From positions 1 through 6,315 of the forward strand of contig DJMM01000067.1 of assembly GCA_002435365.1 (NCBI GenBank): a stretch of 6,315 bases of DNA, written 5' to 3'. The translations under genes and the position numbers were made by a program. Shown here in pieces: positions 1 to 4,767 of this stretch. This stretch comes from Ignavibacteriales bacterium UBA6490. Its GTDB lineage: Bacteria; Bacteroidota; Ignavibacteria; Ignavibacteriales; Ignavibacteriaceae. Within the stretch, counting starts at the first letter, position 1. The number at the start of each line of letters is the position of its first letter. Below the pieces are notes generated by a model, which worked only from the letters and a program-made list of their open reading frames with translations, ran no database searches and had not been told where the DNA came from.

Positions 1-390
1 AGAATCGATACTTATCGTTCCGGAGGTAAAGGGGGTCAAAATGTAAATAAAGTGGAAACGGCTGTTAGAATTACGCATGAACCTACCGGTGTTGTTGCAG
101 CCTGCCAGAGCGAGAGAAGCCAGCTCCAGAACAGGGTGAATGCCATGAAATTACTGAAGTCTAAATTGTATCAGATGGAAAAAGAAAAACAGGAGGCAGA
201 GCTGGACGAAGTTGAAAAAAGTAAACTCAGAATTGAGTGGGGAAGCCAGATAAGATCATATGTCTTTCATCCTTATAATATGGTGAAGGATCACCGAACT
301 GAATATGAAACTTCAGATGTACAGGGTGTAATGAACGGCAATCTTAATGATTTTATTAAAGCGTTCCTGCTCAAGTACAGCCAGAATTAA
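1..390 (+). CDS. prfB: Peptide chain release factor 2, C-terminal part (5' end outside window)
   Basis: This is the last 129 codons plus TAA of a class I release factor, open at the window start in frame 1. It enters the ribosomal A site at UGA or UAA and triggers hydrolysis of peptidyl-tRNA. Seen: the GGQ catalytic motif (codons 11-13, bases 31-39) in the context RSGGKGGQNVNKVET. The Gln is the residue that PrmC methylates in this family. Downstream come the SERSQ...N..AM.LLK..LY segment and WGSQIRSYVFHPY..VKDHRTEYET (from about codon 80). The WGSQIRSYV block and the charged LYQMEKEKQEAE helix fit RF2; RF1 usually has a different, arginine-rich segment there. E. coli RF2 is about 365 residues, so roughly the last third is here. 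The tripeptide that reads the stop codon and any programmed frameshift site would lie upstream, outside the window. A GTG at base 52 is an internal codon, not the start. The ending (...DFIKAFLLKYSQN) is natural. No strong terminator follows. Confidence 0.97.
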   Translation, partial: RIDTYRSGGKGGQNVNKVETAVRITHEPTGVVAACQSERSQLQNRVNAMKLLKSKLYQMEKEKQEAELDEVEKSKLRIEWGSQIRSYVFHPYNMVKDHRTEYETSDVQGVMNGNLNDFIKAFLLKYSQN

Positions 391-619
391 GACCGTATAA
401 CTGAACAGTATTATTAAGAGCCTGCTTCCGGGGAGACTTTTTGTTTTGATAGTTCCCAGACATTGCTAGAGAGATAATCTATTCTCTTAATCTCTTCAGT
501 AGCACTATTCAATTTGTCTGCCGGTCCGGAACTCTCCTCTAGAAAGCATATAATTAAACATTTATTGATTTATAATAACTAATTTGATAATTTAACTCAG
601 CAGGTAAGTAATAAAATTG

Positions 620-637
620 CCTGATATTCTGATCAGG
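620..637. repeat. Short inverted repeat in the leader of the propeller gene
   Basis: CCTGAT and ATCAGG form a perfect 6-bp inverted repeat around a 6-base loop (ATTCTG), ending 40 bases before the ATG at 678. In RNA it would be a short hairpin; in DNA it could be a small operator. It has no U tract, so it is not a terminator. A 6-bp repeat of this kind can arise by chance, and no function is assigned. Apart from this the 287-base gap 391-677 is AT-rich and shows no ORF or RNA gene. Confidence 0.3.
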
Positions 638-665
638 TTGCTCTGTAATGTTTCGAATAAGTCTT

Positions 666-671
666 AGGTGA
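666..671 (+). promoter_or_regulatory. Ribosome binding site of the propeller gene
   Basis: AGGTGA lies 6 bases before the ATG at 678 and matches the Shine-Dalgarno complement well. It supports that ATG as the start, and the signal peptide directly downstream agrees. Confidence 0.7.
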
Positions 672-677
672 TATTTT

Positions 678-2687
678 ATGAATAATATTTTAACCGGTCT
701 TTTACTTTTAATAGCTCTCCACACCATAAATGCACAGGAAAAAATAATCAGTATTAGTCCCGATGGAACATTACAGGCAGTAGAGACAGGTGAGGCAGCG
801 GGAGTTATTAAGATAAATAATCTTTCTCCCTTTCATACTTCACCTTCATGGACAGCAATGAGGGACAGACAAGTTGGCGGCATGGCTTTCGGCGACTATG
901 ACGGTGACGGCGATCTTGATCTGGCAGTCGGATGCTACTACAGTAATTCATATCCCCCTATAAATGAGTACGAAAATTTTATATTCAGAAATGATAACGG
1001 TGTACTTGATACAATTCCTGCCTGGATTACTGCAGATGAACGATCAACCACGGATATCAGGTGGGGCGATATAAACGGTGACGGGAAAATTGATCTTATT
1101 TCTGCAAACGGTAATTTTTCCGGCTCAACTATCTATTTTAATTCGGCTTCCGGATTATCAGCCACAGCAGGATGGATCTCAAATGATAATGTGTGGACTG
1201 TAGGCTCAGCGTTGTGCGATATTGACGGAAACGGGTGGCCTGACCTGGCTTTCGGCAACCAGGGGGTCAGTCCCGATCCCTATAAACCGATCCAGATTTT
1301 CTTTAATAATAATGGTTCCCTAAACACGAATCCGGAATGGACTTCCACAGACTATATGATCACAAATTCGGTTGCCTTTACTGATATTGATAAGAATACA
1401 CTGGTTAAAGTTAATAGTTTATCATATACAGCTGACGGTATCAGTTCGGTTTATAATATCCCTAAAATACCTGTCTATGAAATTGACAGTGTAAAAGTAA
1501 ATGGAGTTAAAACCGAGGATTACTGCATGGATGAAGTGAATGGCTGGATTTCACTTGGTTTCCTTCCTCAGAATGGTGCGGCTGTGGAGATATCATATAA
1601 ATATGTTTCTAAAGGCGATATGGCTGCGGTAAAATGGTCATCATTTGAATCTGGAATTTATTTTAATAATAACGGAGTTCTGAATACGTATCCGGGATGG
1701 ACGAACGGAAATACTTCCACTCAGAAAGGTGCAGCCTGGGCAGATTTTGACCTCGACGGATATATGGATCTGGCAATCGGGGGAAGCGGTGGACCGTCAA
1801 CCATTTTCAGGAATATCAATGGCGTGATGTCAACGTCACCAGTTTGGTCTTCAGCATCATCAAGTACCTCTGCACAGGAAATAGCTGCAGCAGATGTAAA
1901 CAGGGACGGATACCCGGATCTTGCAGTAGTGCATTTCGGAACAAAAAGGATCGAAATATTTTTTAACCTGGGAGGCACACTGGAAACAATTCCTTCCTGG
2001 ACATATATTGCCGGCTCCTCGGCAACATCAATTGCGTTCGGAGATGTGAATAATGACGGGTGGCTCGATCTTGCGGTCGGTACTGCAAGGGCACCAGTGG
2101 TTTTATTCATTGCCGATCCCTCTCTCGTACCGGTTGAATTTTCATCTTTTACTGCAAATACCAGCGGTGATAATATTGTGTTGAAATGGATAACTGCCTC
2201 AGAAATAAATAATAAGGGTTTTGAAATTCAAAGAAAGAAAAGAGCAGAAAATTTCTGGGAAAATATCGGATCTGTGAAAGGAAGTGGAACATCGACTGAA
2301 GTTCATCACTATTCATATACCGATTATCTGACATCAAGCGGCATATATCAGTATCGAATAAAACAAGTTGATTTTGACGGTACAATTAATTATTCGAAGT
2401 CGGTTGAGATTGAGTTTTTGAATGATTTCACGTTTAAATTGGAGCAAAATTATCCAAATCCATTTAATCCTTCTACAAAAATCAAATATATAATTCCATA
2501 TTCAGCAAATGTAGAATTTATTGTTTGTAATCTTTTGGGACAGGAGGTTTATAACGAAAAATTCTACGCTGATCGTGGAATACATGAAATTAATTACTCA
2601 TCAGGCAATCTAAGTAGTGGAGTCTACTTTTACTCCATAAAGACTGATCAGTTCATTTCAACAAGAAAATTTGTGTTAATGAAGTAG
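678..2687 (+). CDS. Secreted FG-GAP/VCBS beta-propeller protein with T9SS type A sorting domain
   Basis: Predicted exported surface protein of 669 residues; the ligand or substrate is unknown. Residues 1-19 are a signal peptide (hydrophobic LLLLIAL core, likely cut INA|QE), though the n-region has no positive charge. Seven integrin-like calcium loops follow, at D73 (DYDGDGDLD), D131 (DINGDGKID), D181 (DIDGNGWPD), D236 (DIDKN, interrupted), D356 (DFDLDGYMD), D406 (DVNRDGYPD) and D456 (DVNNDGWLD). They are mostly 50-58 residues apart and interspersed with (F/Y)FN(N)NG.L.T.P.W strands, giving a seven-bladed propeller. Loops 4 and 5 are 120 residues apart because of an extra domain at about 241-312. 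Residues about 484-580 are an FN3-like domain (VPVEFSSFTA...KWITASEINNKGFEIQR), and about 585-669 the type A sorting domain (NYPNPFNPST at 591-600, then GQEVY and SSGVYFYSIKT). In this family that domain directs export through T9SS and is then cleaved. The gene stands alone, with 287 and 240 bases of non-coding DNA around it. The tail (from about base 2140) is clearly more AT-rich than the propeller. Confidence 0.93.
   Translation: MNNILTGLLLLIALHTINAQEKIISISPDGTLQAVETGEAAGVIKINNLSPFHTSPSWTAMRDRQVGGMAFGDYDGDGDLDLAVGCYYSNSYPPINEYENFIFRNDNGVLDTIPAWITADERSTTDIRWGDINGDGKIDLISANGNFSGSTIYFNSASGLSATAGWISNDNVWTVGSALCDIDGNGWPDLAFGNQGVSPDPYKPIQIFFNNNGSLNTNPEWTSTDYMITNSVAFTDIDKNTLVKVNSLSYTADGISSVYNIPKIPVYEIDSVKVNGVKTEDYCMDEVNGWISLGFLPQNGAAVEISYKYVSKGDMAAVKWSSFESGIYFNNNGVLNTYPGWTNGNTSTQKGAAWADFDLDGYMDLAIGGSGGPSTIFRNINGVMSTSPVWSSASSSTSAQEIAAADVNRDGYPDLAVVHFGTKRIEIFFNLGGTLETIPSWTYIAGSSATSIAFGDVNNDGWLDLAVGTARAPVVLFIADPSLVPVEFSSFTANTSGDNIVLKWITASEINNKGFEIQRKKRAENFWENIGSVKGSGTSTEVHHYSYTDYLTSSGIYQYRIKQVDFDGTINYSKSVEIEFLNDFTFKLEQNYPNPFNPSTKIKYIIPYSANVEFIVCNLLGQEVYNEKFYADRGIHEINYSSGNLSSGVYFYSIKTDQFISTRKFVLMK
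1398..1613 (+). other. Extra domain inserted in propeller blade 4
   Basis: Residues about 241-312 interrupt the fourth calcium loop. The loop begins as DIDKN (236-240) and resumes as GDMAAVKW (313-320), followed by the usual SGIYFNNNGVLNTYPGW strand. Joining N240 to G313 restores a blade of about 48 residues, like the others (about 50). The insert is beta-rich: VKVNSLSYTADG, then YEIDSVKVNGVKTEDYCMDE, GWISLGFLPQNGAAVEISYKY. Its sole cysteine is C283. The last Asp of the loop appears replaced by Ala316, so this calcium site may be weakened. The fold is not recognised with certainty; a small beta-sandwich or hairpin module is the likely reading. Boundaries are good to within a few residues. Confidence 0.7.
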
Positions 2688-2847
2688 AAACTGATCGGCC
2701 CTGCAGAAAATATCGCCTTCCAAAACTGAATTAAGTACGAAAATATCTCATAGTACTACTATAAGTGAATCTTACAGCACTGGTTATTTTGACTTTTATA
2801 ACTTGAATCAATAAGTAAATATTTCATATTCGGCAAATAAGATTTAG

Positions 2848-2868
2848 ATTTTTATTTAGAATAAAAAT
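2848..2868. repeat. AT-only inverted repeat upstream of the CX4CH gene
   Basis: ATTTTTATT (2848-2856) and AATAAAAAT (2860-2868) are exact reverse complements around a 3-base centre (TAG). It contains no G-C pairs in the arms and sits in a very AT-rich stretch just before the possible -35 region. It could be an upstream promoter element or a curved, easily melted segment. Low complexity makes chance occurrence quite possible. Confidence 0.35.
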
Positions 2869-2879
2869 AAAGTTCATGG

Positions 2880-2885
2880 TATACT
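2880..2885 (+). promoter_or_regulatory. Possible -10 box of the CX4CH gene
   Basis: TATACT resembles a sigma-70 -10 hexamer (5 of 6 bases of TATAAT), 42 bases before the ATG. The best -35 candidate is TTAGAA at 2856-2861 with an 18-base spacer, which is weak. The typical Bacteroidetes -7 element (TAnnTTTG) is not matched exactly, although TTTG occurs at 2887-2890. Prediction only. Confidence 0.3.
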
Positions 2886-2904
2886 ATTTGATAATTATCA
2901 AATA
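2885..2904. promoter_or_regulatory. Perfect 20-bp palindrome, possible operator
   Basis: Bases 2885-2904 read identically on both strands (half-site TATTTGATAA), with no spacer and no mismatch. The palindrome starts at the last base of the possible -10 box and ends 12 bases before the ribosome binding site AAGGAG. A dimeric regulator bound there would cover the transcription start, so a repressor site is the natural guess. It is AT-rich (18 of 20), and as RNA it would be only a weak hairpin. The regulator is unknown. The half-site core ATTTGATAATT recurs at 582-592 upstream of the propeller gene. Confidence 0.5.
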
Positions 2905-2916
2905 TTGTTATTTATT

Positions 2917-2922
2917 AAGGAG
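2917..2922 (+). promoter_or_regulatory. Ribosome binding site of the CX4CH gene
   Basis: AAGGAG lies 5 bases before the ATG at 2928. It is a strong Shine-Dalgarno match and fixes this start, which begins a clear signal peptide. Confidence 0.8.
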
Positions 2923-2927
2923 CTCCA

Positions 2928-4421
2928 ATGAAAATTAATATACTTTTACTTACTATCTTTATTTCGATAGTTTCAATTACATATCTGATATCTCAGCCTA
3001 GTTTTAATGGAACTTCACCTGGATGCTCAGGGGGGGGCTGTCATACTTATCAAAGCGGTATAGTCAGCGCGGTCGTTCTGTCCAATAATCAAGTTCAGAT
3101 AACAATCTCAGGTACAACTGGAAATGTTGCAGGTGAACTGGTTAATACCAGCGGGACTGTTGTAGCTGTGAATAATGGTACTGGTTCAAATCCTTTTACT
3201 TTAACTGCGCCCTCGGCAGGAACTTACTATGTTAATGCCGGTTATAAAAATCCTTCACGTCTTTACGGAACAGATACAGTTGTCATCGGCTCTGCTCCGG
3301 CTAACCCATCTTCATTAAATGCGAATCCGGTATCAACTACACAGATTAATCTGTCGTGGACGGATAATTCAGCTGATGAAACAGGTTTTAAGATAGAAAG
3401 AAAAACCGGCAGCGGAGGTACTTTTGCTGAGATAGCACAGGTAGGTGCGAATGTTACAAGTTATAATAATTCAGGATTACTGGATGGAGTACAGTACTGC
3501 TACCAGGTTCGTGCATATAACGGTTCAGGAAATTCCGGCTACTCGAACCAGTCATGCGCAACAACATTTCCCGATACACCAAGTGCACCGTCAAACCTTT
3601 TTGCAAGTATTTCTCACAATCCGCTTTCAGTGATGCTAAGCTGGAACGATAATTCAGGCAATGAAACAGGTTTTGTTATTGAAAGAGAGTTGGTAACAGA
3701 TGCCTTTGTTGCAGTGGATACTGTGTCTGCCAATAGTACAAGCTACCAGGATACCAGTGTTTCAATTACCACATTCAGGTACAGGGTTAAAGCCATTAAT
3801 ACATCTGGTTCATCTGTATACAGCAATGTTGTGGAAATTTTTGTACCGGTAGAATTAACAAGCTTTACAGCAAAAGTAAACTCGGGAATAGTTTATCTTA
3901 ACTGGCAGACAGCTACCGAACTTGAAAACAACGGATTTGAAGTGCTCAGAAGAGAATCCGATTCCCGTGTTTGGCTGAAAGTAGGTTTTGTAAAAGGGCA
4001 GGGAACTACTTCGGAGATTACAAACTACAGCTATACTGACGCACCGGATAAGAGCGGTAAATTTTCATACATGCTGAAGCAGATTGATTACAGCGGCAAG
4101 TATGAATATTCAGATGAAATTAATCTGGAAGTTCTGGTAATAAGGGAATATAACCTTGCTCAAAACTTTCCTAATCCGTTCAATCCTTCAACAAGGATCA
4201 GTTTCACGCTGGCAGCAGACAGTAAAGTTAGTCTGCGTGTATTTAACATTTTGGGACAGGAAGTTGCGGTTATTGTTGATGCAGCAATTGCAGCGGGAAC
4301 CTATAATTACAATTTCGACGCATCGAAATTGAACAGCGGAGTATACTTTTATCAGCTTGAGGCACAGGGAAACGACGGAAGCAGCTTTAAATCCATTAAA
4401 AAGATGATTCTTACAAGATAA
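2928..4421 (+). CDS. Secreted CX4CH-motif protein with FN3 domains and T9SS type A sorting domain
   Basis: Predicted exported surface protein of 497 residues; the exact function is unknown. Residues 1-22 are a signal peptide (MKIN, then a long hydrophobic core, likely cut LIS|QP). The mature N-terminus carries GCSGGGCH: Cys33, Cys38 and His39 form CX4CH, a spacing known for covalent heme c in some multiheme cytochromes. Residues about 44-121 form a small beta-rich domain. FN3-like domains follow at about 124-213 (INLSWTDNSADETGFKIER, with Cys191 and Cys210), about 217-305 (VMLSWNDNSGNETGFVIER) and about 306-400 (VPVELTSFTA...LNWQTATELENNGFEVLRR). The type A sorting domain spans about 408-497 (NFPNPFNPST at 413-422, GQEV, NSGVYFYQLEAQ). 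The general plan resembles secreted proteins with a short Cys/His motif after the signal peptide, but the motif here is the only heme-type one. The protein has just two His, 39 and 230, so no clear distal heme ligand lies in the N-terminal domain. Metal or disulfide roles remain open. The gene is monocistronic, with its own leader and a strong terminator. Confidence 0.9.
   Translation: MKINILLLTIFISIVSITYLISQPSFNGTSPGCSGGGCHTYQSGIVSAVVLSNNQVQITISGTTGNVAGELVNTSGTVVAVNNGTGSNPFTLTAPSAGTYYVNAGYKNPSRLYGTDTVVIGSAPANPSSLNANPVSTTQINLSWTDNSADETGFKIERKTGSGGTFAEIAQVGANVTSYNNSGLLDGVQYCYQVRAYNGSGNSGYSNQSCATTFPDTPSAPSNLFASISHNPLSVMLSWNDNSGNETGFVIERELVTDAFVAVDTVSANSTSYQDTSVSITTFRYRVKAINTSGSSVYSNVVEIFVPVELTSFTAKVNSGIVYLNWQTATELENNGFEVLRRESDSRVWLKVGFVKGQGTTSEITNYSYTDAPDKSGKFSYMLKQIDYSGKYEYSDEINLEVLVIREYNLAQNFPNPFNPSTRISFTLAADSKVSLRVFNILGQEVAVIVDAAIAAGTYNYNFDASKLNSGVYFYQLEAQGNDGSSFKSIKKMILTR
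3030..3037 (+). repeat. G8 homopolymer inside the CX4CH codons
   Basis: Eight consecutive G encode Gly35-Gly36-Gly37 (GGG GGG GGC) between the two cysteines of the CX4CH motif. Loss or gain of one G would shift the frame at codon 35 and remove almost the whole protein. Runs of this kind are slippage sites in phase-variable surface genes of other bacteria, but here the run may simply reflect glycine codons. It is also a spot where a sequencing or assembly error would matter; the intact downstream frame argues that the count is right. Confidence 0.55.
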
Positions 4422-4442
4422 TTATTAGATTAGCTCGCTCAT

Positions 4443-4472
4443 AAAACCGGCTTTTAAAGCCGGTTTTTTTTT
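4443..4472 (+). terminator. Rho-independent terminator after the CX4CH gene
   Basis: AAAACCGGC (4443-4451) pairs with GCCGGTTTT (4459-4467) around a 7-base loop TTTTAAA, and the 3' arm runs into nine T (4464-4472). It begins 22 bases after the stop codon, so it ends the CX4CH transcript and separates it from gcvP. The core stem is near-symmetrical and also preceded by A residues, so weak function on the other strand is possible, though no gene there would use it. Confidence 0.9.
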
Positions 4473-4538
4473 GCCGGGAAGGCTAAAAATTTCATTATTT
4501 TAGTCAAATTAACCATTTAAAGCCTCTTATTTGTCTTT

Positions 4539-4583
4539 ACTCCGGTTTATCCTACGTTTACCCTACGGCTATCCTCCGACTAT
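4539..4583. repeat. Degenerate 11-bp tandem repeat, four units
   Basis: Four successive units run as ACTCCGGTTTAT, CCTACGTTTAC, CCTACGGCTAT and CCTCCGACTAT, with an approximate consensus CCTACGnnTAT. Three units are exactly 11 bp; the first has 12. A related sequence CCTGGGATTAC stands at 4620-4630. The array is non-coding in this context, lies between the terminator and the gcvP leader, and is more GC-rich than its flanks. Its function is unknown. The 11-bp period is close to one DNA helical turn, which would put each unit on the same face. Confidence 0.6.
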
Positions 4584-4620
4584 CTTAGCTAAAAATGGCT
4601 GTGATTGCTGAAGGATAGCC
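4567..4620. repeat. Inverted repeat bracketing the end of the 11-bp array
   Basis: GGCTATCCT (4567-4575), which spans units 3 and 4 of the tandem array, is the exact reverse complement of AGGATAGCC (4612-4620). The 36-base interior makes a simple hairpin possible but not especially stable. On the + strand the second arm continues as GGATAGCCCTGGG, close to the minus-strand reading of the array (GGATAGCCGTAGGG), so it looks like an inverted copy of the repeat unit rather than only a stem. No U tract follows, so it is not a terminator. Confidence 0.5.
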
Positions 4621-4683
4621 CTGGGATTACCCAATTAATTCCCCGACCTAAGACCTTTTCATCCTCAAAATATTTTCTGTAGA

Positions 4684-4689
4684 TATAAT
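4684..4689 (+). promoter_or_regulatory. Possible -10 box for gcvP
   Basis: A perfect TATAAT lies 78 bases before the gcvP ATG in AT-rich DNA downstream of the repeat cluster. No convincing -35 hexamer is found at 16-19 bases upstream, and there is no extended TGn element in the right place. A separate gcvP promoter somewhere in 4473-4767 is likely because a terminator precedes it. The leader has no recognisable glycine riboswitch. The rest of the 346-base gap shows no ORF. Confidence 0.3.
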
Positions 4690-4767
4690 TTTCTTAACCT
4701 TTTCTAATCAGCGATTATTCTTTATTTTTCAATCCTGAATTTTACGAAATAACTGAAAGCCGAAAAT

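Noticed and set aside
420..446. Possible terminator after prfB (GCTTCCGGGGAGAC followed by TTTTTGTTTT)
   Set aside because: The T-rich run is there, but the preceding bases form at best a 3-4 bp stem with a wobble pair. It is too weak to call; it could be a decayed terminator.
645..665. TTTCGAATA resembling a tRNA T-loop
   Set aside because: No acceptor, D or anticodon stems surround it and there is no CCA-compatible end. It lies directly before the ribosome binding site of the propeller gene.
1721..2110. Minus-strand open frame of 129 codons
   Set aside because: It lies wholly inside the propeller gene, opposite its repeated calcium loops, and has no ribosome binding site or recognisable protein. 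It is a shadow of the repeats.
3445..3633. + strand open frame of 62 codons inside the CX4CH gene
   Set aside because: It is an out-of-frame shadow of the FN3 domain coding sequence, with no ribosome binding site and no protein-like composition.
678..4421. Possible defence, toxin-antitoxin or mobile island between prfB and gcvP
   Set aside because: Neither middle gene has nuclease, helicase, integrase, transposase or toxin motifs. There are no terminal repeats or target duplications, and both genes have complete signal peptides and T9SS tails, so they are ordinary surface cargo.
4473..4767. Possible glycine riboswitch in the gcvP leader
   Set aside because: Glycine riboswitches often precede gcv genes, but I see neither the conserved GGAGAG-type start nor the GCCGAAGG-type core, and no tandem aptamer pattern. 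The only structured element is the 11-bp repeat cluster, which does not match.
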